This document shows, in pieces, positions 8,888-16,784 of a DNA stretch of 64,000 nt. Numbering within the stretch: position 1 is the stretch's first letter; every line of letters begins with the position of its first letter. The notes under the pieces are model-generated. The model was not told the origin of the DNA. It searched no databases and worked only from the letters and a program-made list of their open reading frames with translations. Source of the stretch: Chitinophaga ginsengisegetis (lineage in GTDB: Bacteria; Bacteroidota; Bacteroidia; Chitinophagales; Chitinophagaceae); assembly GCF_900168065.1 (NCBI RefSeq), contig NZ_FUZZ01000003.1, positions 310,001-374,000 on the forward strand, read 5' to 3'. Position numbers and translations under genes: made by a program.

Positions 8888-9175
8888 ATGGCCGTTATGC
8901 GAAACATTGCATGTACATTTAATGTAGATGGTGTTCCTACCAAAATCAGTTTGAGAAAACTTCCCCGGCAAAGGCGCTTTCAAGCCATCATTGACCGTAA
9001 TATCACGGAGTATATCATCTCAGACGAGACCAATGAGATTGAGTATTATGAGGGACCGGTGTTAAGCGAATATCTTTTCACCCGGATTGCCAGTCTTATT
9101 AAACAGTATTTCCCGAACGTGCGGGCAATTATGAAGATTGGGGAAGATAACTATGAAGATTACGACGATTTTTAG
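8888..9175 (+). CDS. Conserved-looking small hypothetical protein
   Basis: A 95-residue protein with an acidic tail (EDNYEDYDDF). It has no signal peptide or membrane segment, and the mix of beta-like (KISLRKLP, FQAIIDRN) and helical stretches suggests a small globular fold. A second ATG three codons in (8897) is an equally good start. It stands alone between a long upstream intergenic region and a convergent terminator. I do not recognise a family. Confidence 0.7.
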   Translation: MAVMRNIACTFNVDGVPTKISLRKLPRQRRFQAIIDRNITEYIISDETNEIEYYEGPVLSEYLFTRIASLIKQYFPNVRAIMKIGEDNYEDYDDF

Positions 9176-9187
9176 ACACCTGGCAGA

Positions 9188-9217
9188 CGGCTGTTAGCCT
9201 GTCAAGACTAACAGCCG
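9188..9217. terminator. Convergent bidirectional terminator
   Basis: A perfect 10-bp GC-rich stem (CGGCTGTTAG with its complement, 9188-9197 and 9208-9217) lies between the small hypothetical gene (plus) and gpsA (minus). Confidence 0.7.
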
Positions 9218-9225
9218 GCCGTTCT

Positions 9226-10248
9226 TTATATGAAACCTTTTTCGAGAGACAGGAACGCCTCTGAGGGATGCACCTGCTGCCACAAAATAGCATATACGGC
9301 TTCGGCAACCGGCATATACGCCCCTATATTCCTGTTCATTTCATGCATACATTTACTGGCATAATAACCTTCTGCAATCATATTCAGCTCCAGCTGGGCA
9401 GCTTTTACGCTGTACCCCTTCCCGATCATATTACCAAAAGTACGGTTACGGCTATGCAGTGAGTAGCAGGTAACCAGCAAATCGCCCAGGTAGGCGCTGG
9501 CGCTGTAGTTATGCACCACCGGCTCTGTTCCGGCTATTGTAGCTTTCTGCTCTTCATATTTTTCGAGGAAACTTTGCATTTCCCGGAAGCAGTTGGTAAT
9601 AAATACACTCAGGAAGTTATCCCCGTATTCCTGTCCGTGCGCAATACCGGCGCCCATTGCATAAATATTTTTGAGTACTGCGGCCAGTTGTACGCCTATT
9701 ACATCTGTGTTTACAATTGTTTGCAGGTAGCTGCCGGTAAATTTGTCGGCGATAGACTGGGTAGTATCCAGATGGGCGCCTGAAAAGGTAAGGTACGACA
9801 GCTTTTCGCTGGCTACTTCTTCCGCATGGCAGGGGCCTGTAATGGTGAAATACTGGCTGGCCGGTAAATTGAATTGTTTCAGAAGATATTCTCCAATCAG
9901 GTCGTTGGTACTTGGTACCAGCCCTTTAATAGCAGAAATGACTCTTTTATTGATCAGCGCATCCGCGGGCAACATGCTTAACACATCTTCCAAAAAAGCA
10001 CTGGGAACAGCCAATACCAGCTCATCACAGGCAGCCACTACTGCTTTCACATCACTACTGAGGCTCAGCAGGCTGGTATCAAAATATACGGAGGTGAGAT
10101 AATGTTTGTTATGATGCCGCAGCTGCATATGGCGGATGGTATCATCGTTCCTTATCCACCAATGTATATGATGCCCGTTATCAGTCAGTATTTTAGCCAG
10201 GGCAGTAGCCCAGCTGCCACTGCCTATAATTCCAATGCTATTGCTCAC
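9226..10248 (-). CDS. gpsA: NAD(P)H-dependent glycerol-3-phosphate dehydrogenase
   Basis: A 340-residue cytoplasmic enzyme that reduces dihydroxyacetone phosphate to sn-glycerol-3-phosphate, the backbone donor for phospholipids. The N-terminal Rossmann motif is IGIIGSGSWATALAKIL. The family stretches VISAIKGLVP, TGPCHAEEVA and the catalytic-domain AAVLKNIYAMGAGIAHG (with the catalytic Lys) are all present, followed by the C-terminal NRTFG segment. Length is normal for the family. It appears to be transcribed alone. Confidence 0.96.
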   Translation of the reverse strand: MSNSIGIIGSGSWATALAKILTDNGHHIHWWIRNDDTIRHMQLRHHNKHYLTSVYFDTSLLSLSSDVKAVVAACDELVLAVPSAFLEDVLSMLPADALINKRVISAIKGLVPSTNDLIGEYLLKQFNLPASQYFTITGPCHAEEVASEKLSYLTFSGAHLDTTQSIADKFTGSYLQTIVNTDVIGVQLAAVLKNIYAMGAGIAHGQEYGDNFLSVFITNCFREMQSFLEKYEEQKATIAGTEPVVHNYSASAYLGDLLVTCYSLHSRNRTFGNMIGKGYSVKAAQLELNMIAEGYYASKCMHEMNRNIGAYMPVAEAVYAILWQQVHPSEAFLSLEKGFI

Positions 10249-10380
10249 AATGCAAATTTTTATGCAATGTAATTAAAAAGCAATAAAGCAGTTTTGCGGG
10301 CGGGGGATATTCGCGGATGTTGTCTTTCTCCGGATTACGCTGATTTTGCTGATTTTACTTTTTGGATTTTATAAATGATT

Positions 10381-10501
10381 TATGCCTGATCATGATATAG
10401 GTCATGCTTGGCAGTTGCCTTGCACATGCTTGGCAGATACTTAGGACATGCCTTTGATGTGGAGATAACACGGACTTGATGTGGAGGTGATGTGGACTTG
10501 A
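10381..10501. repeat. Degenerate tandem array with an 11-bp period
   Basis: Read in steps of 11 from 10403, the sequence gives CATGCTTGGCA, GTTGCCTTGCA, CATGCTTGGCA, GATACTTAGGA, CATGCCTTTGA, TGTGGAGATAA, CACGGACTTGA, TGTGGAGGTGA and TGTGGACTTGA. The unit at 10381 (TATGCCTGATC) also fits. Units 1 and 3 are identical, and TGATGTGGA recurs at 10455, 10477 and 10488, that is at 22 and 11 bases. The period is not a multiple of three, so this is not coding repetition. Confidence 0.7.
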
Positions 10502-10642
10502 TCGGTAACGTATTGGATATCAATGCGCTATACAGAGTCCGCTTGCGTTCTTTGTATAAATTTTTCGGAGAAATATGTTGTATATCAACGCTTTATGCAT
10601 ATCATAAAGATAACCCTGATCAGCGGAAATACCAAAAAAAAT

Positions 10643-10673
10643 GAGGTTGTATCAAGTAATTTGATACAACCTC
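10643..10673 (-). terminator. Terminator of the export operon
   Basis: A perfect 13-bp stem (10643-10655 with 10661-10673, five-base loop) is followed on the minus strand by ATTTTTTTT. It lies 30 bases past the stop of the last adaptor gene. Confidence 0.88.
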
Positions 10674-10702
10674 TTTGCTTTATATAAAGTTGTGTAACTG
10701 CG

Positions 10703-12088
10703 TTATTTTGCCTGACCTTCAAACAGCTCAGCCTTTGGTACCACCTTTACTTTTTTGCCGTTTTCCAGGTTGCGGGAAATGGCAGTATAAGGAGCGCTGA
10801 TTACCTGGTCGCCGGCACTGAGGCCGGAAGTGATCTGGATCCAGGCATCGTCCTGCACACCGGTTTTAACGGGTACCATTTTAACGCTGCCATCTTTCTG
10901 CAATACAAATACCACCTCGTTTAACACGGGTTTGGTATCGGCAGAAGAACCCGGTGTAGTGTTATCCTGTACCGGCGCTTCTTTCTTTTTATCGCCTTTT
11001 GCTTTCGTAGAATCGCCGTCGCGGGTAGTAACGGAGTTAATTGGAATGGCCAGTACATTATTTACATGCCTGGTTTGAATATCCACGCTGGCACTCATAC
11101 CCGGGCGGAAAGGAAAGGTCTTCTTGTTTTTATCAAGGAGATCCTGGTAGCTTTCCTGCAGGATGCGGATATGTACAATGTAGCTGGTTACCTGCTCTGC
11201 AGAGGAGGCGGTGCTTACTGTAGCGGTAGCGGCGCCTTTACTGGAACTGGCAATTTGTGTTACAATGCCTTTAAACTGACGGCTGTTATACGCATCCACT
11301 TCAATGATGGCAGTGTCGCCATATTTTACTTTTGGAATATCGTTTTCACCTACGTCTACCTGTACTTCCATGGTGTTCATATCAGCGATACGCAGCATTT
11401 CGGTACCGGTCATTTGTGCGGTACCCACCACGCGTTCTCCTTTCTTTACAGAGAGCAGGGAAACGATACCGCCCATGGGAGCGGAAATAGTGGTACGACC
11501 CAGGTTTTTATTGGCTTCATTCAGGTTGGCCTGCGCGCTGGCAACGGCAAACTTATTTCCGTTGATCTGTTGCACGGCGGCGTTATAGTCTGCCAGGGAA
11601 GCGAGATAGGTGGCTTCCGCTGTTTCAAACTCTGACCTGGAAATCACTTTCTGGGCAAGGAGTTCTTTGTTCCTGTTGAAGGCAGCCTTGTTTTGATCAA
11701 GACGGGCTTTAAAGGAGTTCAGCGCCGCAGCGGAATTGGCCAGCTGCGCCTGCGACTGGCTCATGGAAGCCGCAGCTTTGTCTACCATCGATCCGTAGAT
11801 ATCTGCGTATATCCGTGCCAGTACCTGTCCTTTTTTCACGGAATCACCTTCCAGGATGGGCAGGTCTGTGATTTCACCTGAAACGTCGGAGCTTACTTTT
11901 ACTTCTATTTCAGGATAAATTTTACCGCTGGCGGTAACCACTTCTATAATATTTCTATTAGAAGCATTGTCTACAGCAACTTTAATTCCTTCTTCTTTAC
12001 CAATAACCCCGGACGCTTTAAGCACCAGGAACAAAATAACGAGTGAACAAAGTATGCCTATGAACCAGTAAAGTTTTTTCTTCTTCAT
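10703..12088 (-). CDS. Periplasmic adaptor (membrane fusion) protein, MacA/HlyD type
   Basis: A 461-residue adaptor linking an inner-membrane ABC exporter to a TolC channel. One N-terminal membrane anchor (about 6-27) follows a KKKK start. Then come the first lipoyl half (VKVSSDVSGEITDLPILEGDSVKKGQ), a long coiled-coil hairpin (about 95-195, Ala/Gln/Asn-rich), the second lipoyl half (TTISAPMGGIVSLLSVKKGERV), a beta-barrel domain and a membrane-proximal domain. Residues about 345-385 hold a charged linker with a KGDKKKEAP stretch. It is the last gene of the operon, 25 bases after the TolC gene, and probably pairs with that TolC. Confidence 0.92.
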   Translation of the reverse strand: MKKKKLYWFIGILCSLVILFLVLKASGVIGKEEGIKVAVDNASNRNIIEVVTASGKIYPEIEVKVSSDVSGEITDLPILEGDSVKKGQVLARIYADIYGSMVDKAAASMSQSQAQLANSAAALNSFKARLDQNKAAFNRNKELLAQKVISRSEFETAEATYLASLADYNAAVQQINGNKFAVASAQANLNEANKNLGRTTISAPMGGIVSLLSVKKGERVVGTAQMTGTEMLRIADMNTMEVQVDVGENDIPKVKYGDTAIIEVDAYNSRQFKGIVTQIASSSKGAATATVSTASSAEQVTSYIVHIRILQESYQDLLDKNKKTFPFRPGMSASVDIQTRHVNNVLAIPINSVTTRDGDSTKAKGDKKKEAPVQDNTTPGSSADTKPVLNEVVFVLQKDGSVKMVPVKTGVQDDAWIQITSGLSAGDQVISAPYTAISRNLENGKKVKVVPKAELFEGQAK

Positions 12089-12113
12089 AAAGCAATTTAA
12101 TTTCCAGGGTTGG

Positions 12114-13469
12114 CTACAGTGATATTTTCTGGTCCCTGTAGAATTCCAGCAATTTCATTTTAAATATGTAATCGTATTGAGCAAGCACCTTGTTTACCTG
12201 CGCATTATACAATTTACTTTGCGTTGTGATATAATCAATGGTGTTCATTAATCCGAGATTGAAGCGTTTGGTGGCAAAATCATACGCTTTCTGGGCGGCC
12301 ATTACCCCTGTGGCAGATGCGTTATATTTCTGTAAAGCAGCTACTGCATTGGCATGGGCGGTATAAATATCCTGTCTGAGCTTTTGGTGATCCAGGTCAC
12401 GGATCAGCTCCTGGCTATATATATTTACTTTGGCTTTGGCTACGGTAGTACGTTGCTGCCAGCCATTAAAAATAGGAATGTTAAGTGTTAACCCAAGATT
12501 TTTCCTGTAGGTATTGCTGATCTGGTCATGAAACGGCAGCACTTTCGTTTGCGCAATATCTTCGTAATAGTTATTGGCGTAGTAGGTACTGAGGCCGCCC
12601 CCGATGCTCAGGTTGGGATACAGCTGCGCTTTGGCCGCCTGGTATGCTTTGGTAGCGCTTTTGATCTTCAGTTCGTCCGATTTTACCAGCGGGTAGTTGG
12701 TTAAAGCGGCGCTGTACACCATTTCAGGCGCCATTTCCTGTAAGGCAGCTAATGGCAGGGAAGAAATATTTTCCGGTACATCCGGTTTAAAAGGAATTTC
12801 AAATCCGAGGTTGAGGTATGCCTTCATCTGGAGAATAGCCAGGGTCACATTATTCTGGGCGGTAACCAGGTTGCTGCTGTCCAGCGCCAGCTGCGCTTCC
12901 AGGTCGGCCTGGTTGCTTTCCGGTACGGAGCCCGCGATCACCAGCTTTTTGGTGTTATCCAGGTTGGAGTTGGTAAGGCGTACGTTTTCTTCGTTTACTT
13001 TCTCCGTTTGGATATTGAGCAGTATCTGCAGGAAGGCGGTGGCTACGTTAAAAGCGAGGTCGTTCCTTGCTTTTTCCAGCAGGAAACTGTTAGCCTGTGC
13101 ATCCAGTTTGTTGGCGGCAATTGTTTTTTGCTGATAAAACCAGCTGAAAAGGTTCGCCTGCATATTCAGGTTACCGCTGGAGTTAAACACGGTTTGGTTA
13201 ACATACTGGTTATCTCCCAGGCTGGCACTTCTACCATCAGTATACCCTCCTGATACTGATCCGCTGAAACCAGGGATCATTTGCAGGCGGCTTTGCTGTA
13301 AAGTGAGATCTGCCAGGCGTTTCTGTACTTCCTGTTGTTTAACCGTCAGGTTATTTTGCAGTGCATAATCCACACAACGTTGTAAACTCCACGTATCCTG
13401 CGCATCAGCGGATGTTATGTTAGCAAACAATAAAATCAGGATTGCTCCTGCTATTCGGGATATTCTCAT
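12114..13469 (-). CDS. TolC-family outer-membrane efflux channel
   Basis: A 451-residue protein with a signal peptide (MRISRIAGAILILLFA, cleavage near residue 22 before QDTWSLQ). The two TolC repeats are visible: each has a long helical hairpin rich in Gln, Asn and Ala (LTVKQQEVQKRLADLTLQQS near 40-60, and ATKAYQAAKAQLYPNLSIGG in the second half). I chose the ATG at 13469 because it begins the signal peptide; the frame also has an upstream ATG at 13577 that would add an implausible leader. It supplies the outer-membrane exit duct for the export system. A promoter-like TATTTTTG lies 8 bases upstream of the ATG. Confidence 0.92.
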   Translation of the reverse strand: MRISRIAGAILILLFANITSADAQDTWSLQRCVDYALQNNLTVKQQEVQKRLADLTLQQSRLQMIPGFSGSVSGGYTDGRSASLGDNQYVNQTVFNSSGNLNMQANLFSWFYQQKTIAANKLDAQANSFLLEKARNDLAFNVATAFLQILLNIQTEKVNEENVRLTNSNLDNTKKLVIAGSVPESNQADLEAQLALDSSNLVTAQNNVTLAILQMKAYLNLGFEIPFKPDVPENISSLPLAALQEMAPEMVYSAALTNYPLVKSDELKIKSATKAYQAAKAQLYPNLSIGGGLSTYYANNYYEDIAQTKVLPFHDQISNTYRKNLGLTLNIPIFNGWQQRTTVAKAKVNIYSQELIRDLDHQKLRQDIYTAHANAVAALQKYNASATGVMAAQKAYDFATKRFNLGLMNTIDYITTQSKLYNAQVNKVLAQYDYIFKMKLLEFYRDQKISL

Positions 13470-13476
13470 AACATTC

Positions 13477-13484
13477 CAAAAATA
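13477..13484 (-). promoter_or_regulatory. Candidate internal promoter (-7 box) for tolC-adaptor
   Basis: The minus strand reads TATTTTTG, a match to the Bacteroidota -7 form TAnnTTTG, just upstream of the TolC start. It would give an almost leaderless transcript. No clear -33 element was identified. Confidence 0.4.
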
Positions 13485-13533
13485 TAATAATTGTGATGAT
13501 ACTTTTCCACCCTTCTTGATAGAAGGCAAAAAT

Positions 13534-13562
13534 TTAGTAGGTATGGCAGTATACCTCACTAA
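13534..13562 (-). terminator. Candidate internal terminator or attenuator
   Basis: TTAGTAGGTAT pairs with ATACCTCACTAA around a 6-base loop, with one bulged base. On the minus strand it is followed by AAATTTTTG. It lies in the 149-base gap between the ATPase gene and tolC, so it could weaken read-through into the tolC-adaptor pair. Confidence 0.45.
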
Positions 13563-13618
13563 TTGAGCGTACAACATAATCTTTTTTTTACAGAATTCTT
13601 AAAACTGATCCGCCTTTA

Positions 13619-14284
13619 TTATGGTTGAATATGTCCATCGCGGATCTGGATAACGCGGTTGCCATAGGTGGCATTCACGTCTGAGTGGGTTACCTGCACA
13701 ATTGTAATTTTATCCTGTTCGTTCAGGTGTTTAAATAGCTGCATGATCACCTTCGCCTGATCGGAATGCAGGTTACCGGTGGGTTCGTCGGCCAGGATCA
13801 CCCGGGGTTCCGCTACAATAGCGCGGGCAATACCTACCAGCTGCTGTTGTCCGCCGGATAACTGGTTGGGGAACAGATCTTTTTTGGCCACCATGTTAAA
13901 GCGGTCCAGCACATCTGCCACCCGGCTTTTTCTTTCTGAAGCAGGTATATTCTTATACAGTAACGGCGTTTCAATATTTTCGTACACGGTTAACTCATCT
14001 ATCAGGTGATATGCCTGGAACACAAATCCAATGGAGCCCCTGTGCAATTGGGTCCGTTTTTTCTCGTTCATCTTGTCTACACGCTCTCCCTCAAATAAGT
14101 ACTGTCCCTCGGATGGTTCTTCCAGTAAACCCAAAATATGCAGTAAGGTGGATTTCCCGGAACCGGAAGGTCCCATAATAGATACAAACTCGCCTTCATT
14201 GATCGTGAGGTCAATATCTTTCAGGATGTAATTTTTTCCGAATCCTACCGGGTAATGCCTGGAAATTTTCTGCAATTGTATCAT
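13619..14284 (-). CDS. ABC transporter ATP-binding protein, MacB/LolD type, with altered D-loop
   Basis: A 221-residue ATPase that would power the FtsX-type permeases. Walker A is GPSGSGKST (about 39-47), the Q-loop lies in GFVFQAYHL and Walker B is VILADEPTG. Two positions differ from the usual sequence. The signature region reads LSGGQQQLVGIARA, with Leu where most members have Arg. The D-loop reads GNLHSD, with His where GNLDS is the norm. The switch His is kept (VTHSD). These changes suggest weakened or asymmetric ATP hydrolysis, but that is inference. It follows the six permeases, 80 bases after the last one. Confidence 0.93.
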   Translation of the reverse strand: MIQLQKISRHYPVGFGKNYILKDIDLTINEGEFVSIMGPSGSGKSTLLHILGLLEEPSEGQYLFEGERVDKMNEKKRTQLHRGSIGFVFQAYHLIDELTVYENIETPLLYKNIPASERKSRVADVLDRFNMVAKKDLFPNQLSGGQQQLVGIARAIVAEPRVILADEPTGNLHSDQAKVIMQLFKHLNEQDKITIVQVTHSDVNATYGNRVIQIRDGHIQP

Positions 14285-14364
14285 GATCGGTAATTTGTTT
14301 TTTAATTTACATTGATATTTTCTGCATATCGGCTCAGCAATATAATTAAAAGTAGCTGCTCCGG

Positions 14365-16773
14365 TTATTCAGATTTTAGTGCGTTGACCGGGTTACTCAA
14401 AGCCGCCCGGATCGTTTTTATACTCATAGTAGCCAATGCCAGTATAGCCATTAGTCCACCGCCGGCGGCAAACACCCACCAGCTGAGCGGCGTGCGGTAA
14501 GCATAGGACGACAACCAATGCTGCATGGCCCACCACGACAACGGAATAGCCAATACGAAAGCAATACCTACCAGCTTCATAAAGTCGCTGGTGAGCAGGG
14601 TCACCATCTGCCATACGGAAGCGCCCAATACCTTCCGGATACCAATTTCCCGGGTGCGCTGGTTAGTGGTAAAAATAACCAACCCCAATAACCCCAGGGC
14701 GCTGATAAAGAATGCCAGTCCCGCGCACCAGTTTAAGAGCTGCCCTGTACGTCGTTCTTCTTCATATAAAGCTTCTATACTTTTATCAAGAAAATTATAG
14801 CTGAAGGTTTCCCGTGGGTACACTTCCTTCCAGGCTTTCTCCATCTTTTCAAGTGCGTGCTTCCAGACGATACTGTTTTCGCCGGGCGCCCGCAAAAGCA
14901 CGTGCATGTTGCGGTGTTGTCTTGATGCATCACTGGCGATGGCTAGTGCGGGTATTTCCTTACGGGTGCTGCTGGTGTAAAAGTTTTTTACCACGCCCAC
15001 TACCGGGTGGTTCTGCACAATCTCTCCGATCACATCCTGCGGATTACGGAATCCCAGCGCAGTTACCGCCTTTTCATTTAACACCCATTCCGCAATAGTA
15101 TCGCTGGTACGCAGGTTTCTGCCCGCCACAAATTTCAGGTCATACAGTTTTGCATAGGCACTATCGCCATACCGGATCTCCACATTCTTGTTAATCTCTT
15201 TATCTCCTTTATGATACCGGAAGGTACTGCTTATAAAGCCCCTGAATAAAGGCGGCATTCCTCCCTGGCTTACCATCGCAATTTCCGGAATGGCCGACCA
15301 TTTTTCCTGAAGGGTGTTACGCTGACTGGCGCCATCGCCGCGAAAAGGAGTACGTACCGTTACCACGGCATCTTTCCGGAAACCGGGATCGCGGCTCAGC
15401 GAAAAGTGCACCTGTTTGCTCACGATGATGGTAGCTATGATAAACACCTGCGCTACTACGAACTGCGAAACCGTTAAGGTTTTACGCAGCCATAATTTTC
15501 CTGCGGCCGACTGCACCTGTGTTTTTAATACCGCTACCGGCTCAAACCTGGCCAGTACCATTGCCGGGTAAATACCTGCCAGCAGCGTAATGGCGATACA
15601 CAGTCCGGCCAGGAACAGCGCCGTTTGCCAGCTGTACAGGGCCATCGCCGTTAAACCAACTGGTAAAAAAGAGTGGAATGCCACTATCAGCAAAGGCGTG
15701 ACCAATGCAGACAGGATGCATGCCAGCAAAGTAAGCAGTAATGTTTCACTGAGGAACTGGGTGATCAGCTGCGGGAAACTGCTTCCCAGCGATTTGCGGA
15801 TACCCGTTTCCCTGGCCCTGCGGGCGGCCTGGGCGGTAGTAAGATTTATAAAATTGATCCCCGCCAGCAGCAACAACGCCAATGCTACGCCACCCAGCGC
15901 ATATAACCGGGTTAAGCTGGCCGGCCGGCCCTGTGCCGTATAATCTTTATTGAAATGAATATCGCGCAGCGCCTGCAAATGCAGGGTGGTTTTGGTATAA
16001 TCATCTACCCGGTGCTCATCTTTCAGTTTTGTGAGCTGCGCAGTTACTTTCGGTACATTGGCCGATGCGTTTAGTTTTACGAGTAGCTGTGAACTGGCAT
16101 TCACACTATTCCACTGGTCGAGGCTATACATTTCTTTTAACCCGTTGCTCTGCAGCGTAGCCAGCGAAATGAATTCTTTGTTGGCAAAATCAGAGGGATA
16201 TTGCAGGTCGGCCACTATTCCACTTACTGTTGTACGAATGGTATCGTCATAAATAATTTCCTTCCCCAGTACCGCTTCCGCGGGCAATCCCGGGAAATAG
16301 GCGGCCGCCTTGCCGGAGGTTAATACCACTTTAAATGGCTGCTGCAAAGAGGTTTCAGGAGATCCTGCCAACCACTGATGCGGGATAAGGCTGAAGTAAT
16401 TTTTATCTGCATAAATAATATCCTTCCCGTTCTTAAAATCCTTTCCGTTAACAGTAATCCTGCCGGTGATGTCATTCTCAAAAAACGGCGCTACTGTTTC
16501 GGCGGCAGGAATATAATTTGCCACCATGCCCGCTACCGGCGCGGCAATGCCAGAATTTTTAATGATATCGCCGTTGAAATCAATTTCTGTCACCACCCGG
16601 TAAATATGGTCGCCATCCTTTTCAAACCGGTCGAAGCTGTTTTCATAATGTACCACCAGGTACACCATCAATGCCGCGCTGATGCCCACTACCAGCCCCA
16701 TGATATTGATTATGGAGAAGGCTTTGTTGCGCCAGATGTTTCTGAAAGATACCAGTAGAAAATTCTTTAGCAT
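14365..16773 (-). CDS. MacB/FtsX-type ABC permease (sixth in the operon)
   Basis: An 802-residue inner-membrane permease built as two MacB-like halves. TM1 is at about 20-42, then a first periplasmic core domain (about 45-280) and TM2-TM4 (about 285-410). TM5 (about 430-455) follows, then a second core domain (to about 665) and TM6-TM8 (about 680-790). Each half ends in a cytoplasmic coupling segment: RETGIRKSLG in the first and REIGIRKVLGASVWQ in the second. The tail is ALSNPVNALKSE. It has no ATP-binding domain. The fold is mechanotransmission-type: such permeases usually move periplasmic substrates rather than passing them across the inner membrane. Substrate unknown. Confidence 0.92.
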   Translation of the reverse strand: MLKNFLLVSFRNIWRNKAFSIINIMGLVVGISAALMVYLVVHYENSFDRFEKDGDHIYRVVTEIDFNGDIIKNSGIAAPVAGMVANYIPAAETVAPFFENDITGRITVNGKDFKNGKDIIYADKNYFSLIPHQWLAGSPETSLQQPFKVVLTSGKAAAYFPGLPAEAVLGKEIIYDDTIRTTVSGIVADLQYPSDFANKEFISLATLQSNGLKEMYSLDQWNSVNASSQLLVKLNASANVPKVTAQLTKLKDEHRVDDYTKTTLHLQALRDIHFNKDYTAQGRPASLTRLYALGGVALALLLLAGINFINLTTAQAARRARETGIRKSLGSSFPQLITQFLSETLLLTLLACILSALVTPLLIVAFHSFLPVGLTAMALYSWQTALFLAGLCIAITLLAGIYPAMVLARFEPVAVLKTQVQSAAGKLWLRKTLTVSQFVVAQVFIIATIIVSKQVHFSLSRDPGFRKDAVVTVRTPFRGDGASQRNTLQEKWSAIPEIAMVSQGGMPPLFRGFISSTFRYHKGDKEINKNVEIRYGDSAYAKLYDLKFVAGRNLRTSDTIAEWVLNEKAVTALGFRNPQDVIGEIVQNHPVVGVVKNFYTSSTRKEIPALAIASDASRQHRNMHVLLRAPGENSIVWKHALEKMEKAWKEVYPRETFSYNFLDKSIEALYEEERRTGQLLNWCAGLAFFISALGLLGLVIFTTNQRTREIGIRKVLGASVWQMVTLLTSDFMKLVGIAFVLAIPLSWWAMQHWLSSYAYRTPLSWWVFAAGGGLMAILALATMSIKTIRAALSNPVNALKSE

Positions 16774-16784
16774 GATACAAGTGT

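Larger units (their letters stand above)
10249..10702. other. Gene-free region with short repeats
   Basis: About 450 bases without a gene. It contains a 9-bp tandem duplication GCTGATTTT (10339-10356), the 11-bp-period array described separately, and the terminator of the export operon at its right end. It should also hold the gpsA promoter. Confidence 0.6.
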
